A DNA stretch of 64,000 nt, taken from the NCBI RefSeq assembly GCF_901933205.1, contig NC_044571.1, positions 73,099,689-73,163,688 of the forward strand, written 5' to 3'. A program made the position numbers and the translations under genes. This stretch comes from Camarhynchus parvulus. Lineage: Eukaryota > Chordata > Aves > Passeriformes > Thraupidae. Shown here in pieces: positions 48,969 to 59,675 of the stretch. The notes under the pieces are model-generated. The model saw nothing but the letters and a program-made list of their open reading frames with translations. It searched no databases and was not told where the DNA came from. Numbering within the stretch: position 1 is the first letter of the stretch; every line of letters starts with the position of its first letter.

Positions 48969-48997
48969 AATAATGTGCATTAATTATGCACATTATT
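48969..48997. repeat. Perfect 12-bp inverted repeat with TAATTA centre
   Basis: Arms aataatgtgcat (48969-48980) and atgcacattatt (48986-48997) pair exactly around the loop taatt. The centre reads cattaattatgc, holding ATTAAT and TAATTA homeodomain cores flanked by two ATGCA half-octamers. It could bind a homeodomain or POU dimer or fold as a cruciform. Confidence 0.85.
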
Positions 48998-50204
48998 CAT
49001 CTTTATCATTGAATCAGATAAAGGTGAGCTTGAAGCAGTCCTAAAATTAGTGGAGAAGGGAGGTAAAATAAAGAAAATGCATTGATATTATTCTCCTGGT
49101 CATATAAATAAATAAAATAAGACTTGTGATCTTTTTGCTGTTTCTTAACATTCAGGCTGTACCCAAAATGCAGTTGTATCAAGGGTGGATTACTCTGACA
49201 TGTTTTCTCAGCAGTATCACATGACTGTTGCTAGCAGGGAAAGGAAAGAGAAGCTAGAAGGAATTGCAAAATGTTTGAGAGCAGACTTAGAGGAAGGGCT
49301 GACTTTCCCAGACTGCTGATATTTAGCCATTCTAGAGCTGCTGACTGCAAATTCCCCTGTTAACCACAGTCCCTTGTGTTGTTACAGACTCCCCTGCTGA
49401 GATTAGCAACTGTTATTTATTTATCTTTGCTGAGTTAACTTGTACATTAAAAAAGGAACGGATCAACTAAAGTTACCTAATGAAGGCAGGATTTGCCCTA
49501 AATTAACAGATAAAAATTAGATCAACATGACTTCACAAAAAAAAATCCCAAAACACCTATTTTCCATGGAGATTTGGCATTTAAGATTGTTACAGCTTAG
49601 TATAGTGTCTGCTGCACAAACATCACAGCATTTTGTGTTGCATCATCCCTTGACACCAAGTGCAGCCTAAGGCTGCCGTAAACTATCATTGTCTTGGATC
49701 AATCATTTCAGTGGAGAATGTAGGATGTTCTGCTGGCATGAGGACCATTTACCTTCAGTACAACTGAGAGTGACTTGGCTGTCCTCTGGGAGAACCCTGC
49801 TCCAGTGCTTATAGTAATTTAGAATCACATCAAGCTACCATGGTCATTGTCAGCTTAGCAGAGTGTTTTATAGGTTATTTTCCCAAAGTTAAATGGCTTA
49901 AAATTTAAAAAAGAAGTCCAAGGTTGCCAAAATTAGTTGTCTGTACTGGGATGTAGCCCTGATGTCAAGAGTCACTAACAGGAGTGAGTGCTGCTGATGG
50001 AAATAAGGCTTTTCCATGACTCTGCTCTGGGATTGTACCAGACATTATCAGTAGGCCACCCACTGCTGAAAGTGGGGTTAATTCTTACTATTGAAAAGGC
50101 CTTAGGGAGTCCTTCTTTCACTGATTTCCTCTCTCTGGAAGTAAAGCCCACTGTCTTTTATTCTGTTTAGAGAGAGAACACAAAAGACAACAGTCTGTCT
50201 TCTC
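48998..50204. other. Non-coding DNA, nothing recognised
   Basis: No recognised exon or repeat before the ancient LINE. Confidence 0.5.
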
Positions 50205-50840
50205 CTCTACAACTATATTTTCCATACTTGAAGACTGCTGTCATATCATCTCCTTGCATTTTCTTTTCTGGCATAAACTATAGCAATTCATTCATCTGTC
50301 ATTCTTAGGCCACATCATTCAGAAGCCTTTTGCAATTCCTCCACATCTTTCTCAAAATACAGCTTCCCAAACTAAATACTATATCCATTCTGAATAGGAA
50401 GATTATTTCCAGGGATCCCTTTTTATGTCCCAACCAAACGCTTGGTTTTCTTATTTTCATAACCTAAAAATATTGACTTGTGGTTATTTTATAAACCATG
50501 GTAAACCCCAAGTCCTTTTTTTTGGAAACAGTATTTAATCTGTGTTTTCTCCATTCAACTTTTATGCAGCAGATTTGTCCTTTCTGAACACAGACACTCC
50601 ATCAGTTTTAAGGACCTTTCTCAGTTTTCTCCAAAACATTCCAAATTCCATTTCCAATTTGCATGCACTTTCACAAGTCTTTGTCATATGAGAGCTTAAC
50701 AAGCACATTCTCCACCTCATCTTCCTATTACCATTTCACACAGATCTAGAACCCAGGACCAGTCTTCAAAGATACTGCTCTCATCTTGGCAGCAAACCTC
50801 AGGTAGCTACAGTTTGAGTGCAATTGGCTGTAGCTCAGCT
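50205..50840 (-). mobile_element. Ancient CR1/L3-like LINE (amniote age), RT region
   Basis: Minus-strand remnant of an old CR1-superfamily LINE of the type widespread in turtles, crocodilians and mammals (L3-like), not of the young avian CR1 type. Plus-strand cues in the right order: 'acttgaagactgctgtcat' (UTR/C-terminus boundary); 'acttgtggttattttataaa' with 'ccccaagtcctttt'; 'cttgtcatatgagagcttaac' with 'aagcacattctccacctc', antisense to the F-A-D-D-T-K-like block; and 'tacagtttgagtgcaattgg'. No open frame survives. Edges are vague: a weak continuation to about 50870 is possible. The identification rests on recalled consensus, so family naming is tentative. Confidence 0.65.
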
Positions 50841-53800
50841 CTCCCTCTAGCTGTTCTCATTTATTTAACCCAAGTGCAAGGCCCTTGGGGAAAGGTTCAT
50901 GACATGAACTTCTCAGTTTTGTGAATCTCCATGGCCACACTATCTTCTTTTAAAAGGGTAACACTTCATACAATCCAAAACAACAGGGCCTAAAAATAGT
51001 TGCATTCACACCAGGTTTATGGAACTATCCTTGCCATTTCTTTGTTGGTCCTACACATATTTATTCCCACTTTAATAGGCTGGCTTGAGCACAAGGCCTT
51101 CTATTTCATAAATGAACATAAGGTCAACAGGACAGAGCCATGACAAAGAATAGCTCATTGCTGACATGCTCACTTTTTCAAAGAGCAATTAAGTCAGTTA
51201 GCATATCTACCAAACCAATGATAAGCCTTGACATTTCCCCATGTGAGTGGCACCCTCACTGAATATTTAAATGTACACAGCCAGAATTATAACATCAGCA
51301 ATAAGTCTCACTCAGTACTAATAAACAGAATAAGGATAATCTATGTGACAGAAAGTGTACAACTATGTATATACTAGACAGGATTCAATAAGAAATGTCA
51401 AATGAGAATAAAGAGATGTTTTTCAATTCACATGATTATCAAAATCACCTCACATTCCTATTTTCCTTCTCTCAGACACTGCCATGAACGTGGGATGCTG
51501 CCCGAAGCCCAGGTGTTACCTAGGTGTCCAGGTGTCAACTTTCCATAAATCAATCTAGTTTTGGCTGTGTATTACTGAAATACTTTGGGGAACAAACCTG
51601 CACCAATATGGGTCATTTCCTGGCAGGGGGACTGGAGAACAAGTCCAAGGAAACCAAAATGATCTGTGAGATGAGAGTTTGTTTTTCAGCACATGATGAA
51701 CAGAAATGCCCTTGACCATTTCCCAAGATGGACTTCTCTCCAAACCACATGACCATTTTTATTGCTAAGAGTTCAGTGTATTAAACAGGAAACATCAACC
51801 TTTTTTTTTTTTTTTTTTTTGTCAAGATCTGATAAATTCCCTCAGTCTGTTGGGGTTATTTTCTGTCCATTGCTTCCACAAGAAATTAAAGAGTCATCTG
51901 CCTTGACACACTGGCTGTGGCACTCCAGCTGGACTTCAGGGTTATTTATGCTATGTACATTTAAAACAAACTTGGCAGATGGAACAGTGGGTTCTTCCAA
52001 CATACACCTGCCTCAGGTCTCCTGAGCTGTGACATATGGCCTGTAGGTAATTGAATGCCTCAGAAAATGATCCCATGCAAGCAACAACTCGGCCTTGAGT
52101 AGGCCCAAAATTTTACCAGTATTTCAAAAAGCTTGTGTAGGAAAATGGCATCTTTCCTATTTCAAAAAACAAACACACCAGAGACACTTTCATCAGATGC
52201 TTTTAAATTTGCCATTTGCAGTCAAACCCTGCTGCATTTGGGCAGAGGCTAGTTTTCCACATCAGGTGGCCATAAATGCTAGCTATAATTAAGAAAGATA
52301 GTGCAGGAACTCTGGCCTTGATTCACCACTTTGTGATCCATTTAATACCAGACAAATTTCATCAGCGTTCTACAATAACCTGCCAGGAATTAGTGATGGG
52401 TAATATTAATACTGCAAAGTGAATACTGAGCCTTGTAAAATTCATCAGTAATTCATTCATGTGTTGCCAGAGCAGGGGGGAACCATAAAAATTTTAATAA
52501 TAAGCCTAAATTTGAAAGATGCCCCATTGTTAAAATGCTAATGCAAGCACTGATTTTCCAGGTCCCCTTGGATTATTGGATTCCGCCAGCTGATGACCAG
52601 GACAGAATCTGGTGGCAGGTTACAGCTCTGCTGGCTGCTCCTACTGATGCATGTGCTATGCAGTGGGCACACTCCCAAGGACCAGAAAGGCAACCCAGCA
52701 TAGCCCCTGCTGAGAAGCAAAGACAATGTCCTGGAGTGGCATGGCTGAGCAGCCTCCATGCAGCTTTTGCAGTGTGCTCAGCGTGAGGTGCCGTGGGACC
52801 ACAGACCCACGCTGTACCTCTGCTCTACACAGTTTGTTGCAAAACAAGTATTTTCTAGCAGCTCAGTGCTAGGATTTGTCGTGTGACTTTGGGGTGCTCT
52901 TCTCTAAGGTTATCTTTTTCTAACAGCAATCAGATCATCTGCATCAGCTTCATAACAAGTCTCATTCTTATTTTCAGAAGGTCTTGTGTTATTACTGTAT
53001 GTACTACATGGACTGTGGCAACACACAGATATTCTAAAGGGAATGTAAATTGAGGACTTGCTTAATGAACAAACCTTTACCCATAGCACAGAACTGATAT
53101 GAAATGGCCTAGTCCTTTTTTTCCTGGAACTATTTCATGTCTTCACAGCCCCAGCTGACACAGTGATGGGGAATAACCCTTCTTTACTCACCGCATCAAT
53201 TTACTGTCACCACTTCTGTTGCTTTGTTATTTTCCCCTTAGCTGTTTGTCTTTTCTAGTCCTTTAGTTCACTCATGTGAAAGTACTGGGGCAGTCATTCC
53301 AAAAGAGAAATGGAAAGCTGTAATCAAAATAAGTGGGATGTAATTTATCTATCACATAGATTGTCATCAGTGGTTTTGTGCAAGGAATCCACAAAAAAAG
53401 AGCTTGTGCTGATACACATGAGTTTCTCAATTCCAAGACAGTAATGATTATTGGGTTTTGACCTCAATTTGGATTTCCATTTTCCTCTTGAGAAAAAAAG
53501 CCCTCTTCATTTTGTTTCCGACATACTCCCTGCCTTGCTCATGAGGAGGAAGGCTGAAAATGCAAATATGTTCAGTTTGCTTGTTCTTGAAGGTTTGATG
53601 TTAGAAAAAAACTTGCTGAATAATGTTCTTCTTCTCCAAGTATTTTAGATGAGTCTCACCTGCAATGCTAGAAAGCAGTATCTGGAAAGCTTTATAAGCC
53701 ATTTAAAAGATTGGCTCCTAGTGATGCAGAATGAGGCGTTTTTAGCTTTCTGGAGGACCACATGTATTTGACCTTCCTGAAACAAATTACTACCTATGTC

Positions 53801-54099
53801 CTTTGATGCCACCTTTCTGGAAAAAGATAGCTCAGCTGTGTAAGGAGGTCCTTGGTGTCAACAGAGGTGGCTGACTGGCTTTCCCAAATGACCCTAATTT
53901 GCAGTTTTCTCCCCTCTTTCCACCTGAAAAATGCAACCGAGTGACAGGAATACTCACAAGCAAAACTGTGGCTCACATATATGGACATATAGATACGTAT
54001 ACAGACATCTATAAACATGCACATATTTATGGCCAGGGGTTGATGAATCAAGGACCTCAGTAGGGGTGAGACTGCTGCAGCTCCATGTCCCCAGAATAC
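50841..54099. other. 3.3 kb non-coding DNA, poly(T) tract
   Basis: Nothing recognised except a poly(T) of 20 at 51801-51820 and a cluster of three caggtgt/aggtgt motifs at 51510-51536. No processed pseudogene could be identified next to the poly(T). Confidence 0.55.
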
Positions 54100-54680
54100 A
54101 CAGTCCCTGTACCAAGAAAATAGTTAACGAATGGAGTTCAATGAGAAGTCAGGCCAGGCATTGCTAACCAGGTGCAGGGCACAGCCAGACAAGTGTTCTG
54201 ACAGCCACTGTTCACACAGAAACAGCTCCTTTTGCCTTCACCTTTGCACATTTGTTCCTGCCCAGACCACCTTGATCCTTACCATTCCTCACCTCCCTGA
54301 GTAGCCAATAAAAAGTCCTGTACCATCTCCTAATGTACTTCCTCAGCATCTCACAGTGTGTGATACCCACCCCTCTGGCAGTGAGCCTGTCAGTCTGAAG
54401 AGCACTTTGGAGAGCCTCCTCCTTTGGCTTTTATCAGCCCCTGGGGCTGAGAATTCCCTGTGACAGCCTGGGAGGGCTCATATCGCTCACTGGTTTACTG
54501 GGACTCCCTCCTCTGCCATTTTGCCCAAGACCACTGTAACAGAGTGCACATCTATAGATTTACCTGCTTTTCCTGTATGCTGCTGCTGCCACTCAGATGA
54601 TGAGCAGTACAGGACGAGCAGTCAAGATCTTCCTAGTGTCCGGAGAACTGAATAAAATTTGTAGTGAGAGAAGTCAGCAT
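54100..54680 (+). other. Possible solo LTR-like segment
   Basis: A 580-bp moderately GC-rich segment with promoter-like order: a CCAAT box merging into an AT-rich TATA-like element (agccaataaaaag, 54303-54315), followed 340 bp later by a polyadenylation signal (aataaa, 54651-54656). This is the order of U3, R and U5 in an endogenous retrovirus LTR. No TG...CA ends, target-site duplication, primer-binding site or gag/pol remnant could be seen, so it may equally be ordinary DNA. Confidence 0.22.
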
Positions 54681-54844
54681 TCTCTGATTCTGTACCTCCT
54701 TTAGAAGCTTACCTAAACCAAATTTTAAGAGTTTTCAGTTAGTTCTATGATAGAAAATAAACCTTAGCAACAGTAATTTCACCTTCACTTTGCTTCACTT
54801 ACCTTATGATGTGCTTTTCTTCTTTTCTGAAATAAACTTTTAAT

Positions 54845-55028
54845 TAGCAGAGTGACCTTGTCTAGGTCACTTCATCTCTCCGTGTTTCTCTTCTCCCTTT
54901 TGTTCAATTAAGACAATAAAACAATGCACCCACATGGGTATTGTGAAACTTAATTAACTGATGTGCGCGGGACGCTCTGAGGTTCTGCAAAGGAGAGCAC
55001 CGTAGGCATAGAAAATTAATGTTAGGAT
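54845..55028 (+). mobile_element. MIR / CORE-SINE, unusually well preserved
   Basis: Plus-strand tRNA-derived CORE-SINE of MIR type. The core is plain: 'gagtgaccttgtctaggtc' then 'acttcatctctccgtgtttc', 'acccacatgggtattgtg' and 'aaacttaattaactgatgtg'. The 3' part continues 'cgctctgaggttctgcaaag' and 'gagagcaccgtaggcatag', matching the reptile/bird form in which the core leads to a 'gcgctttgagatcc...ggcgctatagaa' tail. The 5' tRNA-like head is missing. Five CpGs survive, four within 54965-55012. MIR elements stopped moving long before birds diversified, so this degree of preservation is notable. Confidence 0.82.
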
Positions 55029-55211
55029 GAGTTTAGCATAATAACCTGACACAGCATCTGTAAGTGAACAATTTTTTAAAAATCACTTCAGATTTTCTTA
55101 TGCATTGAAGTAAGTCCTGCCGCAGGGCCTGCAGTGTTAAGTGGCCAAAAGCATAAAAAAGGAGAGTAGCTTGCAGTCCCATGTTAACTGCTCAATTTAA
55201 TAGAATAGCTT
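55029..55211. other. Spacer between MIR and CR1 tail
   Basis: Nothing recognised in 180 bp. Confidence 0.4.
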
Positions 55212-55264
55212 ATAGTTGGACTTGGTGATCTTGAGGCTGTTTTCCATTCTAAAAGAGTCTATGA
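55212..55264 (+). mobile_element. CR1 3' tail, 53 bp
   Basis: 'agttggacttggtgatcttg' followed by 'aggctgttttccattct' and 'aaaagagtctatgac' is the last part of a plus-strand CR1, with a degraded terminal octamer (agtctatga). This is an extreme 5' truncation. Confidence 0.8.
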
Positions 55265-58200
55265 CAAGTTCCACTCAGTTTAATGCTTAGGTTATGTATT
55301 GTCACCTAATTTTCATCTAAATCTTCACATTCTTCTCAGCACTACCATTGGAATAGCAGGTCCAAATTGACCCTAAAATCTGAGCAAAACAGAGCATCAA
55401 ACAACCTGGAAAGTTTTTTAGAACCAGTTTCTTTTACAAATCTGGTCAAAGTATATCTGATGATCTAGGTATACCTACTAGATTTCCATTTCAGGAGTAT
55501 CCCTGCCACAACTTCTGTCAAAGCACTTTGTTCTCAGTTCTTGTTTCATGCAAAGCTTGGGTGAAGCTCAGTATGTGCAGACATAAGAAAGAAATTAAAT
55601 ACCACACCACTCAGAGAAAGAATGGAGTTCTTAGTAAAATCAGGAAATATGCGTGCAAAATTTCCATATTTTAAAATAAGTTCATTTTGTAGTTTACTAT
55701 ATGTGTTCTATATTATTTTTTACAATATTTTAAATTACTTTAGTATGACTATCTAGCTGTGTAGTTGAGTAACTTCCCTGATTATGACAAAAAAAATCAC
55801 AACCAAGAAATGAAGTTCAGCTTTTCAACGTAAGGCATAGCAGATGCCAGGATTCTAGTGATGCCATGGTCCTTAGAAGCCAGGTGATACACAGTTAATT
55901 TTTAGACAGTTACCAGGCAACAGTTGGGACTAACAGAAGGCTGCGAACAACTCCTTAATTTTCTTCCCTGAATCTGGGCTGCTGGATTTATTTTTCAACT
56001 ATTTTTCCATCAGAGGTCTTAGCCATTGAAAAAAGATCATGCAGTACATTGGTTAGATTAGATAAGTGATTTTCTTTAGCAGGTCTAAGTACTCAATAAA
56101 TCTGGTCCTTTGTAAGTATAATATAAAATTGCTCATTCCATTTTCCTGTGCTTATAGCTAAGAAATTCTACCTGAAAGAAAGTGAAGAAAAATCTCAGAG
56201 CCATTCTGTGATATTGCAAAAAATATAAGCCTGTGATTTTGCTTTTTGTTTGGATTTTCTTCTACCTGTCATTTCTGTTTTGACAGGTTTCCCAAACTGC
56301 TGCTATCAACCTTTCTAATAATTAAACATTAAAACTTGAATGATGGTTTAACACACAATGAAACATGTAGCTATGCTACAGTTTTTTCTAATTCTCCCCT
56401 TTGCTTTCACCAACAAACAACTGAGTTTGATATGCTTAGAAAAGAGAAAAAATTGCATGTTTGCCTGGAGTAGGAAAGAACTCAACTTGAGGATCAAGAT
56501 GTACTTTCCTCTATTATTGTTCTATAGTAGCACTAATTTGTCAAACTCTCTTTTACACGCCAAAAACCTCACTTCACACTCCAAGTCATCCAGAGTCTGA
56601 GCTCAACCTACAGAAGAAAAAATTAAATAGGAACAAATGGGAGTTTCCTTCTATTTTAGCATTTCATGATTTTAAAAAATGATATTTCATGCAATCTAAT
56701 CACTCCTGTGCTTTTAGTATATAGTCATCATCGCAATATCTGTCTCACAGCACAGTCAACAACTGCAGCTCCTCACCTGACGAGGTTTCTATATCCAGCA
56801 CTGTGATCTCATCTCTAAGAGGAACCGCATTAAACCACTGCCACAAAAAATGTGAGCCCAGTGTTTCAGATGAAAGACATGAAAATCCATATCATTTTTC
56901 CTCTTGAGGAAAATGGAAGATAGGAACAAGGAAAGGCTCCAACTTCTGTACTTCACATACTGTGCATTACCACTCTGCTACATGCCACTGTCTGCAGGTC
57001 CTCAGTATTGTGAGTTTATTTCTGCTATTATTTATGACTGTTACTGCACTGGCTTCTACACATAAGCTATCCTGTTCTATTGCAAACCCAGCGTGTTCAG
57101 CACTGCAGGAACACAAAATATCACGTTGTCAACTTGTGGGGTTGAGTCATGGCAAAGGACTTAGAGAGCCTGTACCTACCTCCCAGAGGTTCTTTTGAAT
57201 GTTTCTGTCATTAGTGTCACTGTAAAGCATAACCCAGTGTACAATACGTGGGTTGCTTGAAAGGCTGGAGTGCTACAATACAGAGGAATTGCGTGCTTTG
57301 CTAGGCGTCTTATTCAAAGCTAAGCTGAGATGATGCCTCTTACTCCAGTTTTCTGTAGCATCTGGCATTTTACAAACATTGATGAACTATGCCTAACATT
57401 TCCCCTATATAGGGACATGTTAGTAACCCCACCATGTGTGGGACAAAACTGAAATAGGCAGTAGTTGAAAAAAATATTTTACTGCCTGGAAGTCAACACT
57501 GATGAAGCTGACCATGAGTCCTTGAAGATCAAGCTCTGGTTTCATACCTGGTTTGAGCTGACCTAAATCTGGGCTGTTATTTAAAGGGATACCTCTACCT
57601 TCTACTCTCTGGCCCCAGACACATTTTCTCACTTGTGCCAACACAAGATCTTGTGTGGATGCACAGAAGGTTGGAACAGGGAATTTACCTAACTGAAAAT
57701 ACAGAAAAGAAACAACCAGGCAGATGGTTTAGTCACATGAAATGGACCGTGGAACTGAACCCTCAGGTTCAATGCCCCTTCATTCCGCTTTGGAAGAGCT
57801 GTACTTGAGGTAGCTGGGGGAGAAAAAAACTGAAAGGACTCTTAGCTGTGCTGTGCCTGTTCAACATGGGTTGGATGAGCAAAACCCTTACTGTGCACAG
57901 AGGGCTTGGGCTGTCCTTGCCAGAGCGGCCCAGAGCTCATACACAGTCCACACTGGAGAGTTCCACTGTGCACTCTCAGCCAGAGCACAGGCTCAAACTT
58001 GGCTAACAGCAGCAGTAAAGGGGGCACTGGTTGCACGTTGAGGTGGGGGAGAGAGGGGGTAAGTAGCCCTCCATCTTAGCTGGAATGGTAAAGAGATCCT
58101 TTTGCCTGCTCTGCTCTTCCTCCTGCTCTGTGAGGTGGTGAAGTTCTCTCACTTCTGCTTCAGTCCATCAGCACTGAGGTGATACTCTGTCTTCCCTCCT

Positions 58201-59544
58201 CAAATAATCCATACTTCCTATCACTCCCCACCTTCCTTTCTCTGGTACAAGTAATACAGGTGTTCTCCTTTGCCACAAATATCCCCTAAGCTTTCACCAC
58301 TTCACCCCTTCTAACCGAGGCCCCCAGGCTTCTGTTCCTGGGGATGCTCAGCATTCTCCACCTCCACACTGTATTTTTGAACTGCTAAACTCAGGGCAAA
58401 TCCAGAGCACACTCCAAATCCTTCTATGTTGACTTGAATGTGCTCAAAATGCTTGCCAACATTTTGACTCAAACTCTAAAGGGCCACCCAAGAATGGAAG
58501 GGGTCCTTCAGACCCCCTATAAGTCACAAAAAAAAAGATGACAACTTGAATAAAACTTCTGTGAAAAAAATTGCTTTGTCCTATTAAAGCAGATTTCAAC
58601 TAATTGGAAACAATACACTGCAGGGTTTTTAAAATAATTTAACCAAAATGTTCCCCTTTGGCTATGTTTATCATTGAAACACAGCCATTTTATGAAACAA
58701 AAAGGCAGCACTTGCCCTGGTTTGCAGCCAATATGCTGAAGGCTTCAGAAACAGTTTTATCATCATTTAAATCAAATGACAATGCTGAACCTTTTAAGAA
58801 AACAAAGGGGAACTATGTAGGACCCTTTTGGTAGATGAGACCTCTGACCAGTTCACAAAAATTTTTATGCCCAAGTGGATCTGAACTAGTTGGTTTTTTC
58901 CTTTATTCTTAAACTACTAAGGAAGGACAACAACTTGAGGGGGGAAAAAAAAGATAGCATCAATCTTCAAATTTTTTTCTCTTACTTGTATAGAATGCCA
59001 ATGAATATATTTCATTTCTACCAGTCTTCTACACTCTATTGTGATAAGCATCTATTGGGTTTTGGAAATGGTCATCTCTCTTCACAGTGCAGAGATGTAA
59101 AACATCCTTCTTAGGACAGAGGCCAGATTCGCCTTTCCTAAATTGTAACATTTATTAAGTTGCCTCCCATCTGAGCCTGAATCATCCTTCTGATGGTGAT
59201 CTCCTTCCATTAACTACAAAGAAAACACAGGTCAAAAGCAATCAAAACAGACATTTCTCTGCAGCACTTCCTTAGGTAGGAGGCACCAATGTCTGTGGGT
59301 TCTCTCTTCAGGCTTTGTGCTCTTGTTTTTGTCTGCTTGTGTTAGGTAGACGAGACCTTGGAATGTGATGGTAAAACGGCAAAGTCTGAGCTGGGGGAAA
59401 TATGAGAACCTAGGGGGTCTGGGAAATTATTTCCAGAAAAATAATCTTAAAAATGTACTTGATGTTTATTCCTCTTCAGAAGCCTTGGAAGGCATTCAGC
59501 ATCACTCCACACGGGGAAAAGATCTTATTCTTTTATTCTCAGTT
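55265..59544. other. 4.3 kb non-coding DNA, nothing recognised
   Basis: No transposon or exon recognised. A hydrophobic 78-codon plus frame at 56962-57198 (IVSLFLLLFMTVTALA segment) looks signal-peptide-like but is alone and unsupported. Confidence 0.55.
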
Positions 59545-59675
59545 GTAGCACTGATTATTTGTGTGACCTTGGACAGATAACTTCCCAATTCCATGTCCTG
59601 TGCCCCTGTTCACCTTTTAAGTAGTCTGTCTAGTTTAGATTATGAACTTTCTGCTACAAGGACTGCAGTGTTATA
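59545..59675 (+). mobile_element. MIR-like ancient amniote SINE
   Basis: Plus-strand CORE-SINE remnant. 'gtagcactgattatttgtgt' leads into 'gtgaccttggacagataact', the hallmark MIR core. After a diverged 'tcc...gtgcccctgtt' pyrimidine region comes 'agtctgtctagtttagatta', then 'tgaactttctgctacaagga' and 'ctgcagtg'. This follows the tail 'tctatttagattgtaagctctttggggcagggactgt' seen in turtle and crocodilian MIR-type SINEs. It therefore represents a tail variant different from the MIR at 54.9 kb. The tRNA-like head is not visible and divergence is high. Confidence 0.7.

Noticed and set aside
51801..51820. Poly(T) of 20 as the tail of an inverted processed pseudogene
   Set aside because: No AATAAA complement at the right distance, no coding similarity behind it and no target duplication. 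Birds also have few processed pseudogenes because CR1 does not use poly(A) tails.
56962..57198. Signal-peptide-like hydrophobic frame
   Set aside because: A T-rich stretch gives a run of L, F, V by composition; isolated and unsupported.
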